DNA of 64,000 nt from Thauera sp. JM12B12 (GCF_039614725.1 NZ_CP154859.1:1240001-1304000); one strand, 5' to 3'; shown: positions 22,169 through 31,506, counted from the first letter of the stretch. Made by a program: numbers and translations. Notes: a model not told the origin generated them from the letters alone.

Positions 22169-22978
22169 TCAGGAGTGGCCCTTGATCCAGGCCGACCACT
22201 CGGTAAACAGCGTCGGGCTGGCGGCGGCGATCACCCCGCGCTTGATCGCAGGGCCGGACAGCAGCTTGCCGCCATCGAGCGCCTCGGCCTGGCCGCCCGC
22301 CTCGGAGAGGATCAGATGGCCGGCCGCGTAGTCCCACAGCATCTGTCCGCCATGGACATAGACGTCCAGGCGGCCGGCAGCGACGAAGCACCACTCGAGG
22401 GCGCTGGAGCCGAAGTTGCGCTGCGAGTAGTAGGGCGGGCGCACGGCGAGCTCGTCGCCGAGGTGATGGCTGATGCGCTTGAAGTCCACCCCCGCGACCG
22501 CGTCGCGCAGGCTGGAGGCGCCGGCGCGCAGCGGCAGCTCGTTGCCGTTGAGGAAGGCGCCGGCGCCGCGTGCGGCGTAGAAGGATTCGTCCGTGATCGG
22601 GTTGTAGACCACGCCGATCACCGGCTCGTGATCGATCATGTAGGCAATCGAGACCGCGAACAGCGGGATGCCGTTGGCGAAGTTGGTCGTGCCGTCGATC
22701 GGGTCTATGCACCACAGGCCGCGCGCGCCCTCGTTCCAGCAGTCTCCCTGCTCTGCCGCAGTCATCTCCTCGCCGAGCACGGCGCCGGGGAGGAACTTCG
22801 GCAGCGCCTCGCAGAAGCGGCGCTGGGATTCGAGATCGGCTTCGGTGAACAGCGAGCCGTCGGCCTTGCGGTTGCGGGCGGATTTCAGGTAGCGCGGCAG
22901 GATTTCCTCGCGGGCGATGTCGCGGACCAGGGATTCGAGCGCACGGGCGCGCGCGAGACGCAGCGCGGCAGTAGGCAT
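22169..22978 (-). CDS. Inositol monophosphatase family protein
   Basis: 269 aa. Li-sensitive phosphatase superfamily: LGEEMTA (Mg-binding Glu pair), WCIDPIDGTTNFANGIP (Asp-Pro-x-Asp-Gly-Thr signature) and WDYAAGHLILSEAGG are all present, so it should be catalytically active. The superfamily includes SuhB-type inositol phosphatases, histidinol-phosphate phosphatases and FBPase-like enzymes; the substrate cannot be chosen from sequence alone. Adjacent Calvin-cycle genes make a sugar-phosphate substrate possible. Divergent from rsmE, 51 bp between starts. Confidence 0.85.
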   Translation of the reverse strand: MPTAALRLARARALESLVRDIAREEILPRYLKSARNRKADGSLFTEADLESQRRFCEALPKFLPGAVLGEEMTAAEQGDCWNEGARGLWCIDPIDGTTNFANGIPLFAVSIAYMIDHEPVIGVVYNPITDESFYAARGAGAFLNGNELPLRAGASSLRDAVAGVDFKRISHHLGDELAVRPPYYSQRNFGSSALEWCFVAAGRLDVYVHGGQMLWDYAAGHLILSEAGGQAEALDGGKLLSGPAIKRGVIAAASPTLFTEWSAWIKGHS

Positions 22979-23017
22979 GGGGGGCTCCTCGTCGGTCGGA
23001 TGGGCGATGCCCGGGCC

Positions 23018-23023
23018 TATAAT
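23018..23023 (+). promoter_or_regulatory. -10 box TATAAT immediately upstream of rsmE
   Basis: A perfect TATAAT ends only 6 nt before the proposed ATG of rsmE, so transcription would begin at or next to the start codon. No Shine-Dalgarno sequence is visible. Confidence 0.6.
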
Positions 23024-23029
23024 CTTACG

Positions 23030-23752
23030 ATGATTTCACGCTTCCACTTTCCTGGCCGGCTTTCCGCAGCGGGCGAGATCGCGCTTCCCGAGGCGCTCGC
23101 CCACCACGCCGTGCGCGTGCTGCGCCTGCGCGACGGTGCGCCGGTCGTGCTGTTCGACGGCGAGGGCAACGAGGCCGACGCGACCCTGAGCGTGCGCGGC
23201 AAGGCGGTGCATGCGCGGCTCGAGTCGCCGCGCGGCGTCGATCGGGAGTCGCCGCTGACCGTCGTGCTGGTGCAGGCGCTGGCCTCCGGGGACAAGATGG
23301 ACTGGGTGGTGCAGAAGGCGGTCGAGCTCGGCGTGACGGCGATCCAGCCGGTGCAGGCCGAGCGCTCGGTGCTCAAGCTCGCGGGCGAGCGTGCCGAGCG
23401 CCGCCACGCCCACTGGCAGCAGGTCGCGGTGTCGGCCTGCGAGCAGTGCGGTCGCAATCGCATCCCCGAGGTGCGACCGCTGCAGCCGCTGGCGCACTGG
23501 CTGGCGGGGCATCGCGGCGCGCTCAACTACGTGCTCGCCCCCGGCGGGGCGGCCGGCTTCGCGCATGAACCAGCGCCCGCGGGGGGCGTGCACCTGCTCG
23601 TCGGGCCCGAAGGTGGCTGGAGCGATCTCGAGCTTGCCGCCTTCGATGCCGCCGGCTGCCGCCGCGTGCGTCTAGGCCCCCGCATCCTGCGCACCGAGAC
23701 TGCCGGTCTGGCCGCGCTGGCGGCGCTGCAGGCGCGCTGGGGCGATTTCTGA
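23030..23752 (+). CDS. rsmE: 16S rRNA m3U1498 methyltransferase
   Basis: 240 aa. SPOUT-family enzyme that methylates N3 of U1498 in 16S rRNA. An N-terminal PUA-like domain (HHAVRVLRLRDGAPVVLFDGEGNE) is followed by the trefoil-knot domain with DWVVQKAVELGV, ACEQCGRNRIPEV, LLVGPEGGWSDLE and the SAM-binding LGPRILRTETAGLAAL. Length is normal. The start lacks an SD and lies directly after a -10 box, suggesting a leaderless message. Gene order rsmE then pap has a 54-bp gap. Confidence 0.93.
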   Translation: MISRFHFPGRLSAAGEIALPEALAHHAVRVLRLRDGAPVVLFDGEGNEADATLSVRGKAVHARLESPRGVDRESPLTVVLVQALASGDKMDWVVQKAVELGVTAIQPVQAERSVLKLAGERAERRHAHWQQVAVSACEQCGRNRIPEVRPLQPLAHWLAGHRGALNYVLAPGGAAGFAHEPAPAGGVHLLVGPEGGWSDLELAAFDAAGCRRVRLGPRILRTETAGLAALAALQARWGDF

Positions 23753-23806
23753 GGCGCGCCCGCGCCTCCTGCGCCATCACCTGCCGACCCACTGGAGACG
23801 CTGTCC

Positions 23807-25288
23807 ATGTTCGAATCCGCCGAACTCGGCCACCGCACCGACGCGAAGACCTTCGCCGCCGCCGTGCCCGGCTTGCGCGCCGAATTGCTCGACGCCCAGT
23901 TCGACCTCCTCGAACTGCGCCAGTTTGCCGTCGTCGTGCTCATCAACGGGGTGGACAAGGCCGGCAAGGGCGAGACGATCAACCTGCTCAACGAGTGGAT
24001 GGATCCGCGCCACATCCAGACCTGGGCCTTCGATGCGCCCACTCCGGAGGAGGCCGAGCGTCCCTTCATGTGGCGCTTCTGGCGCGCGTTGCCGCCGCGC
24101 GGCAAGATCGGCGTGCTGTTCAACAACTGGTACACGCAGCCGATCCGTGAGCGTGTTGCGCGCGACAGCAAGAGATCCGGGCTCGACCAGCGTCTCGACG
24201 AAATCCGGCGCTTCGAGGCCATGCTCACGCGCGAGGGCGTGCTGCTGGTGAAGTTCTGGTTCCACCTCTCCAAGGACGCGCAGAGGAAGCGCCTCAAGGA
24301 GCTCGAGAAGGAGCCGCGCACGCGCTGGCGCGTGACCGAGCGCGACTGGTACTACTACGACCAGTACGACCGTTACCGCGAGGTCGCCGGCCATGTGCTG
24401 CGCACCACCAGCACCGGCGATGCGCCGTGGTTGATCGTGGATGGCTCCGACCCCCTCTATCGCGCCCTGTTCGTCGGCCGTACCCTGCTGGCTGCCATGC
24501 GCCGCCGCCTCGACGCCGCCAGCCAGCACTGGGCGCCGCGCCTGTCGGCTGCACCGCTGCCGCCCTGCATCGACCAGCTCAACGTGCTCGACCGCCTGGT
24601 TCGACAGGACATGAAGCGCAAGGAATACGAGGCGCAGCTGGAACTGCTCCAGGGGCGCCTCGCGCTGCTCTCGCGCTCGCCTGCGTTTCGGCGTCGCAAT
24701 CTCGTGCTCGTGTTCGAGGGCATGGATGCGGCGGGCAAGGGCGGTGCCATCAGGCGCATCGCTGCGGCGCTCGATGCGCGCCATTACCGCATCGTGCCGA
24801 TCGGCGCCCCCACCGAGGAGGAGCGCGCCCAGCCCTACCTGTGGCGGTTCTGGCGCCATCTGCCGCCGCGCGGAAAGGTGGTGATGTTCGACCGCTCGTG
24901 GTATGGCCGCGTGCTCGTCGAGCGCGTGGAGGGCTTCTGCTCCGAGGCCGACTGGATGCGCGCCTACGCCGAGATCAACGACTTCGAGGAGCAGCTCATC
25001 GAGGCGGGCGCGGTGGTGGTGAAGTTCTGGCTCGCGATCAGCAAGGACGAGCAACTCGCCCGCTTCCAGGCGCGCGAGGCCGAGCCGCACAAGCGCTTCA
25101 AGATCAGCGCCGAGGACTGGCGCAATCGCGAGAAGTGGGACGACTACCGGCGCGCCGTGTGCGACATGGTCGACCGCACCAGCACCGAGCGCGCGCCATG
25201 GACCCTGGTCGAGGCCGACGACAAGCACTTCGCGCGCATCAAGATCCTGCGTACGCTCTGCGAGCGGATCGAGGCTGCGCTCGGCTAG
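23807..25288 (+). CDS. pap: Polyphosphate:AMP phosphotransferase, fused double PPK2
   Basis: 493 aa, two PPK2 domains in tandem (about residues 10-240 and 260-490). Domain 1 has INGVDKAGKGE and domain 2 FEGMDAAGKGG as P-loops; both carry the lid segments (PFMWRFWRALPPRGKIGVLFNNWY; PYLWRFWRHLPPRGKVVMFDRSWYGR). Such two-domain (class II) PPK2 proteins transfer phosphate from polyphosphate to AMP, giving ADP. In characterised members the C-terminal domain is the more active; here domain 1 has NNWY where domain 2 has DRSWY, in keeping with that. GGAG lies upstream of the ATG. Confidence 0.92.
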   Translation: MFESAELGHRTDAKTFAAAVPGLRAELLDAQFDLLELRQFAVVVLINGVDKAGKGETINLLNEWMDPRHIQTWAFDAPTPEEAERPFMWRFWRALPPRGKIGVLFNNWYTQPIRERVARDSKRSGLDQRLDEIRRFEAMLTREGVLLVKFWFHLSKDAQRKRLKELEKEPRTRWRVTERDWYYYDQYDRYREVAGHVLRTTSTGDAPWLIVDGSDPLYRALFVGRTLLAAMRRRLDAASQHWAPRLSAAPLPPCIDQLNVLDRLVRQDMKRKEYEAQLELLQGRLALLSRSPAFRRRNLVLVFEGMDAAGKGGAIRRIAAALDARHYRIVPIGAPTEEERAQPYLWRFWRHLPPRGKVVMFDRSWYGRVLVERVEGFCSEADWMRAYAEINDFEEQLIEAGAVVVKFWLAISKDEQLARFQAREAEPHKRFKISAEDWRNREKWDDYRRAVCDMVDRTSTERAPWTLVEADDKHFARIKILRTLCERIEAALG

Positions 25289-25323
25289 CGCCTGCCAGGC
25301 AGGATGGCAGCGTGCATTCGGGC

Positions 25324-25329
25324 TAGAAT
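25324..25329 (+). promoter_or_regulatory. Candidate -10 box for argA (TAGAAT)
   Basis: GCTAGAATCGCGCC lies about 33 nt before the argA ATG; the same GCTAGAATCGCGC occurs before aroG. Confidence 0.55.
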
Positions 25330-25361
25330 CGCGCCATCCAGGACAGAACGCCCGGCGGGGC

Positions 25362-26786
25362 ATGGCTTTCGGGCCGTGCGCCGCCGGTCCCAGTAGCGGT
25401 GAATCAGTGAACGCCGAATCAAGCCCCAGCCAGAAGCCCCCCGCCGCGATGCCGGCCGCAGTTCCTGTGGTCGATGATGCGACTGCACAGTTCGTTGCCT
25501 GGGTGCGCGGCGCCGCGCCCTACATCCATGCCTTTCGCGGGCGCACCTTCGTTGTCGGGTTCGGGGGGGAGGTGGCGGCGGGCGAGCGCGCGCAGAGCCT
25601 CGCCTACGACTGCAACCTGCTGGCGGCGCTCGGCATCCGCCTGGTACTGGTGCACGGCGCCCGCCCGCAGATCGATGCGGAGCTCGCCCGCCGAGGGCTC
25701 GAGCCGCGCTTCCATCACGGCCTGCGGGTGACCGACGGGGATGCGCTCGAGTGCGTCAAGTCGGCCATGGCAGTGACCCGCTTCGAGGTCGAGGCGTTGC
25801 TCTCGCAGGGCCTGCCCAACACGCCGATGGCGGGCAGCTACATCCGCGTGACCGGCGGCAACTTCATCACCGCGCGCCCGGTGGGCGTGGTGGACGGCGT
25901 CGATTACCAATACACCGGCGCGGTGCGCAAGATCATCGCCGAGGAGATCAATGCCGACCTCGACCAGCAGAACGTCGTGCTGATCACCCCGCTCGGCGTA
26001 TCTCCCGCGGGCGAAATCTTCAACCTCGCCATGGAGGAAGTGGCCGAGGCGGTGGCGGTGGCGCTGAAGGCCGAGAAGCTGATCTACCTCTGCGATGCCC
26101 CCGGCCTGTTCGGCGCCGACGGCCAGCTCGTCGAGTCGGTGACCGCCGACGAGGCGCAGCGCAAGCTCGACACGGGCGAAGGGCTCACCGAGGACCTCGA
26201 CCTCTTTCTGCCATGCGCGATCCGCGCCGTGCGCAAGGGGGTCGCGCGCTGTCACCTGATCGACCGCGACCTCGACGGCGGCTTGTTGCTCGAGTTCTTC
26301 ACCCATGCGGGCGTGGGCACCGTGGTGTCGCGCGACCCGCTGTTCCGCCTGCGCGAGGCCACGGTCGACGACGTCGGCGCGCTGGTGGCGCTGATCTCGC
26401 CGATGGAGGCCGACGGTACGCTGGTGCGGCGTGGGCGAGAGTTGCTCGAGCAGGAGATCGAGCGCTTCACCGTGGTCGAGCACGACGGCGTGCTGGTTGG
26501 CTGCGCGGCGCTGTATCCGTTCAGCGAGGAAAACGCCGCCGAACTCGCGTGCCTCGCGGTGATGCCCGACTACCGTCGCGCCGGCCTCGGCGACCAGCTC
26601 CTCAGGCGCATCGAGCGGCGCGCGCGCGTGCAGCGGCTCGAGCGCCTCTTCGTGCTCACCACCCGCACCGCGCACTGGTTCCGCGAACGCGGCTTCAGCG
26701 AGATCGGCCCCGAGGCGCTGCCCAGACAGAAGCGCGATCTGTACAACTTCCAGCGCCGCTCCAAGGTGTTCGTGAAGACCTTATGA
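25362..26786 (+). CDS. argA: N-acetylglutamate synthase
   Basis: 474 aa; acetyl-CoA + glutamate to N-acetylglutamate, first step of arginine synthesis. An N-terminal amino-acid-kinase domain (about 40-310: VLVHGARPQIDAEL, VTGGNFITARPVGVVDGVDY, NVVLITPLGVSPAGEIFNL) binds arginine, and a C-terminal GNAT domain (about 325-470: ELACLAVMPDYRRAGLGDQLLRRIE) carries catalysis. The exact start is uncertain: the ATG used follows a G-rich stretch, a GTG at 25407 is also possible, and both give a complete kinase domain. The stop overlaps the start of the next gene (ATGA). Confidence 0.92.
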   Translation: MAFGPCAAGPSSGESVNAESSPSQKPPAAMPAAVPVVDDATAQFVAWVRGAAPYIHAFRGRTFVVGFGGEVAAGERAQSLAYDCNLLAALGIRLVLVHGARPQIDAELARRGLEPRFHHGLRVTDGDALECVKSAMAVTRFEVEALLSQGLPNTPMAGSYIRVTGGNFITARPVGVVDGVDYQYTGAVRKIIAEEINADLDQQNVVLITPLGVSPAGEIFNLAMEEVAEAVAVALKAEKLIYLCDAPGLFGADGQLVESVTADEAQRKLDTGEGLTEDLDLFLPCAIRAVRKGVARCHLIDRDLDGGLLLEFFTHAGVGTVVSRDPLFRLREATVDDVGALVALISPMEADGTLVRRGRELLEQEIERFTVVEHDGVLVGCAALYPFSEENAAELACLAVMPDYRRAGLGDQLLRRIERRARVQRLERLFVLTTRTAHWFRERGFSEIGPEALPRQKRDLYNFQRRSKVFVKTL

Positions 26787-28204
26787 AGTGGGGTCGCAAG
26801 CCTGTCGCCAACCCGGAGGCGGACCTGCTGGGCGAGATCGCCGAGGGCGTGCATGGCATAGAGGCGGTGTTCGATGCCGCTGGCCGGCTGCGCTGGATCA
26901 GCCCCTCGATCGAGCGCCTGACCGGCTTCGCTCCTGGCGAATGCGCGGCTGCGCCGGATCTGCTCGAACTCCTCGTGCATGAATCCGACCGTGAGTTCTG
27001 CCGGCGCATGATGACGCAGGTCCTCAGCGGCGGCCTGCCGCAGGATTTCGAGCTGCGGCTCGCGCGCCGGGGCGGGGGCTCGGTGTGGGTGGCCACGCAC
27101 TGGCGGCGGCGAGCGGACGGCGCTGGACTGCGGCTGTCCGCCGAGGACATCCAGGCGCGCAAGGAGACCGAATACACCCTCCTCGAGACGGTCGCAGAAC
27201 TGCGGCGGGCGCAGGCGCTGCGCGAACACTACCTGCTGCGCAGCAACGACGAGCGTCAGCGGCTGGCGGCGCTGCTCAACCTCATTCGCCTCGGCATCCT
27301 GTTCATCGACCACGATCGGCGAGTGCTGTATCACAATCGCGCGATGCTCGAGATCTGGGGCTATCCGCCCGAGACCCAGCTCGTCGGCTGCCGCGAGGCC
27401 GTGCTCCGCGATCAGGCGGCCGCGGTGCTCGCCGACCCTCCGGCCTATTTCGAGCACATCGAACGCACCGTGCGCGACAGTCGCGGCGAGAGCGAGGAGC
27501 ACGAGGTGCTCTTCGCCGACGGTCGCATCGTGACCGACCGTTCCGCCGTGGTACCGGGCGGTGACGACATGCGCCGGATCGGGCGGCTTTGGATCTACGA
27601 GGACGTCACCGCCGCGCGCCGGATCTCCGACCGCCTGCTCGAACTGGCCGAGCGCGACGAACTGACCGGGCTCTACAACCGGCGCCGCTTTCAGGAAGAG
27701 CTCGAGCGGATGCTGGCCGATGCGGCCCGGCGCGACGCCGAAGTCGGCCTGCTCGCCTTCGATCTCGACGGCTTCAAGCCGGTCAACGACACCTATGGTC
27801 ACCAGGCCGGCGACGAGGTGCTGGTGGGCATTGCGCAGGCGGTTGGGCGCATCGTGCGGCGCAACGAGATGTTCTTCCGCGTCGGCGGCGACGAGTTCGC
27901 CCTGCTCGTGCCTGCGAGCACGAGTCCGGGGCTGCTCGAACTCGCCCACCGCCTGGTCGAGGCGGTGGGCGAACTGCGCTTCAGCTTCGCGGGCAACACG
28001 GTCGGCGTCACCGCGAGCGTGGGCATCGCGCGCTTCCCTGAAAACGCTCTGGGCGCCGAGTCGCTGGTCGCCGCCGCCGACGAGGCGCTCTACCTGTCCA
28101 AGAGCGAGGGGCGCAATCGCGCAACCGTCTCGGCGAGGCACTGCGGTGAATCGGCTAGAATGCCGGCTTCGAGCTCCGATGAACGTGACAGCAGAGAGGA
28201 TTGA
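26783..28204 (+). CDS. PAS-PAS-GGDEF diguanylate cyclase
   Basis: 473 aa, soluble (no membrane segment). A first PAS-like region about 15-125 (FDAAGRLRWISPSIERLTGFAPGE), a second about 165-285 (FIDHDRRVLYHNRAMLEIWGYPPE), then GGDEF about 295-455 with RDELTGLYNRRRF, FDLDGFKPVND and RVGGDEFALL intact, so synthesis of c-di-GMP is expected. The inhibitory-site position five residues before GGDEF reads R-R-N-E rather than RxxD, so product inhibition may be weak. Its ATG overlaps the argA stop (ATGA), implying translational coupling to arginine synthesis. Confidence 0.88.
   Translation: MKWGRKPVANPEADLLGEIAEGVHGIEAVFDAAGRLRWISPSIERLTGFAPGECAAAPDLLELLVHESDREFCRRMMTQVLSGGLPQDFELRLARRGGGSVWVATHWRRRADGAGLRLSAEDIQARKETEYTLLETVAELRRAQALREHYLLRSNDERQRLAALLNLIRLGILFIDHDRRVLYHNRAMLEIWGYPPETQLVGCREAVLRDQAAAVLADPPAYFEHIERTVRDSRGESEEHEVLFADGRIVTDRSAVVPGGDDMRRIGRLWIYEDVTAARRISDRLLELAERDELTGLYNRRRFQEELERMLADAARRDAEVGLLAFDLDGFKPVNDTYGHQAGDEVLVGIAQAVGRIVRRNEMFFRVGGDEFALLVPASTSPGLLELAHRLVEAVGELRFSFAGNTVGVTASVGIARFPENALGAESLVAAADEALYLSKSEGRNRATVSARHCGESARMPASSSDERDSRED
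28156..28161 (+). promoter_or_regulatory. Candidate -10 box for yggX inside the cyclase gene (TAGAAT)
   Basis: GCTAGAATGCCGG lies within the last codons of the upstream cyclase gene, 47 nt before the yggX ATG, so yggX can be expressed independently of the cyclase. Confidence 0.5.
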
Positions 28205-28207
28205 AAC

Positions 28208-28480
28208 ATGGCTCGCATGGTGAATTGCGTGAAACTGGGCCGCGAGGCCGAAGGTCTGGACCTCCCGCCCGTGCCGGGGGCGCTCGGTAAGCGCATTTTC
28301 GAGAACGTCTCCAAGGAGGCCTGGCAGCAGTGGGTGAAGTACCAGACCATGCTGATCAACGAGAACCGCCTCAACCTGATGGACGCCCGTGCGCGCAAGT
28401 ATCTCGCCGAGCAGATGGAGAAACACTTCTTCGAGGGCGGCGCCGACCAGGTCGCCGGCTACGTACCGCCGCAGCAGTGA
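28208..28480 (+). CDS. yggX: Fe(2+)-trafficking / oxidative damage protection protein YggX
   Basis: 90 aa, full family length. [24 protein letters not shown] and [29 protein letters not shown] are diagnostic. YggX protects Fe-S clusters from oxidation in enteric bacteria and has one conserved Cys (here Cys7). It starts 3 nt after the cyclase stop with a GAGAGGA ribosome site. A strong palindrome follows. Confidence 0.95.
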   Translation: MARMVNCVKLGREAEGLDLPPVPGALGKRIFENVSKEAWQQWVKYQTMLINENRLNLMDARARKYLAEQMEKHFFEGGADQVAGYVPPQQ

Positions 28481-28507
28481 GGCACGGCGGCGGGCGGGTG
28501 CCGCCGC

Positions 28508-28562
28508 GTGAAGGCCAAAAGACAAGGGGATGCATTGCATCCCCTTGTCTTTTGGCCTTCAC
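28508..28562. terminator. 55-bp near-perfect palindrome between yggX and phoU
   Basis: Positions 28508-28534 and 28536-28562 are exact reverse complements (27 bp each) around a single T. The arm starts GTGAAGGCCAAAAGACAAGG and ends GGGGATGCA. As RNA from either strand it would form a very long hairpin whose arms contain A4 and T4 runs. Its place between convergent genes suggests a bidirectional terminator. Confidence 0.75.
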
Positions 28563-28580
28563 TCTTCCGTGCCGAAGCGG

Positions 28581-29276
28581 TCAGCGCTTTTCCGCGAGCG
28601 CGGCCTGCGACTTCTCGAAACGCACGTCCTCGCCGCGGGCCACGTACACCACCTGCTCGGCAATGTTCATCGCGTGGTCTCCGATGCGCTCGATCGACTT
28701 GGCGATGAAGAGCATCTCAAGGCTGTTCGAGATCGTGCGCGGGTCTTCCATCATGTAGGTGATGAGCTGGCGCATGATGCCCTTGAAGCCGCTGTCGACC
28801 TCGGCGTCCTTGCGTCGCATCTCCTCGATGTTGTCGGCGTTGACGCGCGCGAAGGCGTCCAGCGCGGCACGCAGCATCTCGATCGCGGTCTCGGTTGCCT
28901 GCGAGAGACCGACGCGCGGCATGAACTTGACCTCCGCCTGGTGCAGGCGGCGGGCGGCCTTGGCGATCTTCTTCGCTTCATCCCCGATGCGTTCGAGGTC
29001 CGAAGCGGCCTTGATGGTGGCCAGCACCAGCCGCAGGTCGCCAGCGGCCGGCTGGCGACGGGCGATGATGTGGCTGCAGGCGTCGTCGAGCTCGACCTGC
29101 GCCACGTTGACCTGTTTGTCGCCCTGGACGACCTGATCGAGCAGCGCGATCTCCCCGCTGCGCAGCCCTTCGAGCGCCTGGGTCACCTGGGCTTCGACCA
29201 GGCCGCCCATCTGCAGCAGGTTGCGGCGGATTTCTTCCAGTTCGACGTCGAACTTCTTGAGCGTGTGTTCGGTCAT
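28581..29276 (-). CDS. phoU: Phosphate signalling protein PhoU
   Basis: 231 aa, two three-helix PhoU repeats (about 15-105 and 120-215) with the conserved repeat signatures LERIGDEAKKIAK and IERIGDHAMNIAEQVVYVARGED. Negative regulator of the Pho response and of the Pst phosphate transporter. Here it stands alone; no pst or phoBR genes are adjacent, although polyphosphate enzyme pap lies 3 kb away. Promoter not recognised. Confidence 0.93.
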   Translation of the reverse strand: MTEHTLKKFDVELEEIRRNLLQMGGLVEAQVTQALEGLRSGEIALLDQVVQGDKQVNVAQVELDDACSHIIARRQPAAGDLRLVLATIKAASDLERIGDEAKKIAKAARRLHQAEVKFMPRVGLSQATETAIEMLRAALDAFARVNADNIEEMRRKDAEVDSGFKGIMRQLITYMMEDPRTISNSLEMLFIAKSIERIGDHAMNIAEQVVYVARGEDVRFEKSQAALAEKR

Positions 29277-29323
29277 TTTTGCGAGGGTCGGTTCGAGGAA
29301 GCGTGCAGGCTAGCAGGCGATTG

Positions 29324-30025
29324 TTAAGATTTTGTTGCGTGCAACGCAGCTGAAACCGCCTCCTGCCGGGGCGCGAGACGCTCGACCCCGTTGGCGCCGG
29401 CGAGCAGCAGCACGTCGGCGCCGCGCCTGGCGAACAGCCCGTTGGTGACCACGCCGACGATCTGGTTGATCCGTGTCTCCATGTCCGCCGGGTCCGTGAT
29501 CGCCAGTCCGTGCACGTCGAGGATCAGGTTGCCGTTGTCGGTGACGAAGTCCTTGCGAAGCCGGGGTTCGCCGCCGAGTTGGCGCAGTTCGCGCGCGACA
29601 TGGCTGCAGGCCATGGGGATGACTTCGACCGGCAGGGGAAAGCGACCCAGGACGTCCACGCGCTTGCTCGCGTCACAGATGCAGATGAAGCGCCCCGACA
29701 CCGCGGCGACGATCTTCTCGCGCGTCAGTGCGCCGCCGCCGCCCTTGATCATCGCGAAATGGCCGTCGATCTCGTCGGCGCCATCGACGTACACCGGCAG
29801 CGTCTCGATCCCGTTGAGGTCGAACACCTCGATGCCGTGTGCGCGCAGGCGCCGGGTGCTCGCCTCCGAGCTGGAGACCGCCCCGAGGATGCGGTCGCGC
29901 CTGGAGGCGAGGGCATCGATGAAGTGGTTGACGGTCGATCCGGTTCCGACGCCGACGATGCTGGCGTCGGCGATGTAGTCGAGTGCCGCACAGGCTGCGG
30001 CTTTCTTGAGTTCGTCCTGGGTCAT
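29324..30025 (-). CDS. rpiA: Ribose-5-phosphate isomerase A
   Basis: 233 aa; interconverts ribose 5-phosphate and ribulose 5-phosphate, supplying PRK as well as nucleotide synthesis. Motifs: [55 protein letters not shown] and the C-terminal [17 protein letters not shown]. The start is the ATG before [10 protein letters not shown]; the longer open frame runs back into moeA and is discarded. It lies 28 nt after moeA and may be read with it. Confidence 0.94.
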   Translation of the reverse strand: MTQDELKKAAACAALDYIADASIVGVGTGSTVNHFIDALASRRDRILGAVSSSEASTRRLRAHGIEVFDLNGIETLPVYVDGADEIDGHFAMIKGGGGALTREKIVAAVSGRFICICDASKRVDVLGRFPLPVEVIPMACSHVARELRQLGGEPRLRKDFVTDNGNLILDVHGLAITDPADMETRINQIVGVVTNGLFARRGADVLLLAGANGVERLAPRQEAVSAALHATKS

Positions 30026-30053
30026 CGAGGGATTCTGCCTGCGGGGCGGGCGC

Positions 30054-31304
30054 TCAAACGAGGCCGTTGAAGGGTTGCACGAGGACCATGTCGCCCGTCT
30101 GCACCGCGGCGCAGTCTTCGGGCAGCACGATGAAGCAGTCGGCCTCGGACATGGAGCGCAGCACGCCCGAGCCTTGCGCGCCGGCAAGCGTGACCGCAAG
30201 TCCGTCGGCGCTGCGTTGCAGTCGACCGCGAAGGTATTCGACACGACCGGGCTGTTTCCGCATGGCGAAGTCGGCGCGCACCGGGAAGCGCTCGGCCGGT
30301 GGTAGCGGGCTCACGCCCATGAGCTTGAGCAGGGCGTCCTGCACGAACTGGTAGAACGTGACCATGACTGCCACCGGGTTGCCCGGGAGCCCGAACAGCA
30401 CGGCGCCGCCGATCCGACCGAAGGCCATGGGCCGGCCTGGCTTGATGGCGAGCTTCCAGAACGCGACCTCGCCCAGGCGCCCCATCATCTCGCGGATGAA
30501 GTCGGCCTCGCCAACCGAGACGCCGCCGCTCGTGATGACGACGTCGGCCGCTTGCGCGGCATCGCGGAAAGCGGCTTCGAGGGCGTCGGGGCGGTCGGGT
30601 ACCACTCCCATGTCGAGCAGTTCGCAGCCCAGGCGCGACAGGGCACCGAACAGGGTGTAGCGATTGCTGTCGTAAACCTCGCCGGGACCGAGCGGCCGAC
30701 CGATCGAGGCGATTTCGTCACCCGTGGACAGGATTGCCACTCGCAGTCGCCTGTGCACCGACACCTCGGCGATCCCGAGCGAGGCGATGAGACCGATCTC
30801 GGCAGGACCACAGCGACGGCCTGCGGCCAGCGCCACACTGCCTTCGGCGAGGTCCTCGCCGGCACGGCGCAGGTTCTGGCCGCGTTTCTGGCCGGGCGGG
30901 ACGAAGACCACGTCGTGCTCGCGGCGCGCCACCTCCTGCACCACGATGGTATCCGCACCTTGCGGTATCGACGCGCCGGTCATGATGCGCACGGCCTGGG
31001 CCGGACCGACGATCCCCGAGAAGGGGCGCCCGGCAAACGCAGTGCCGACCACTGCGAGACCGGTTTCGGTATCGGACGCAAGATCCTGCGCACGCACCGC
31101 GTACCCGTCCATCGCCGAATTGTCGTGCGCAGGCACGTTGTAGGGCGCGACGATGTCCTCCGCCAGCACGCGGGCGAGCGCGGCGCGAACCGGGACGCGC
31201 TCCCAGCCGGTTACGGCAGCGAGGCTGTCAAGAATCCTGGCGCGCGCCGCGTCCACTGCGAGCAGGCTGCGGCTGCTTGTGTCGTCTGCGGGGGAGGTGG
31301 TCAT
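30054..31304 (-). CDS. moeA: Molybdopterin molybdenumtransferase MoeA
   Basis: 416 aa; inserts molybdate into adenylylated molybdopterin. Motifs: [78 protein letters not shown] and [13 protein letters not shown]. Works with MogA (58417-59007) in this window; MsrP is one likely user of the cofactor. GGGAG precedes the ATG. Confidence 0.95.
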   Translation of the reverse strand: MTTSPADDTSSRSLLAVDAARARILDSLAAVTGWERVPVRAALARVLAEDIVAPYNVPAHDNSAMDGYAVRAQDLASDTETGLAVVGTAFAGRPFSGIVGPAQAVRIMTGASIPQGADTIVVQEVARREHDVVFVPPGQKRGQNLRRAGEDLAEGSVALAAGRRCGPAEIGLIASLGIAEVSVHRRLRVAILSTGDEIASIGRPLGPGEVYDSNRYTLFGALSRLGCELLDMGVVPDRPDALEAAFRDAAQAADVVITSGGVSVGEADFIREMMGRLGEVAFWKLAIKPGRPMAFGRIGGAVLFGLPGNPVAVMVTFYQFVQDALLKLMGVSPLPPAERFPVRADFAMRKQPGRVEYLRGRLQRSADGLAVTLAGAQGSGVLRSMSEADCFIVLPEDCAAVQTGDMVLVQPFNGLV

Positions 31305-31506
31305 GAAGCTGCTCCCGATCGTGTCTGTGGAGCGCCCTGTGCTCGCACCCCCAGTGCTCGATGAGCCGCTCGCTGACGGGTGAGGGACCGGGGGGTGGGG
31401 CCGGGTGTGTCGGGATCAGGCCGAGTCGAGTCGCGGACGGGGCGTGTGGCCTAGCCGGAACCGACGGGGCGGCGAGTACCGCCCCGCGATGGTGAATGCG
31501 CCGCGC
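31305..31506. other. Intergenic region between cytochrome c4 and moeA
   Basis: 202 bp. Contains a perfect hairpin CGGGGCGG-CGAGTA-CCGCCCCG (31465-31486) just beyond the cytochrome stop, without a U-tract, which may stop or stabilise that transcript. The moeA promoter must lie in the remainder but is not obvious. Confidence 0.45.

Noticed and set aside
28508..28570. Small reading frames inside the 55-bp palindrome (MKAKRQGDALHP... on both strands)
   Set aside because: Identical peptide on both strands is simply a consequence of the palindrome; no independent coding evidence.
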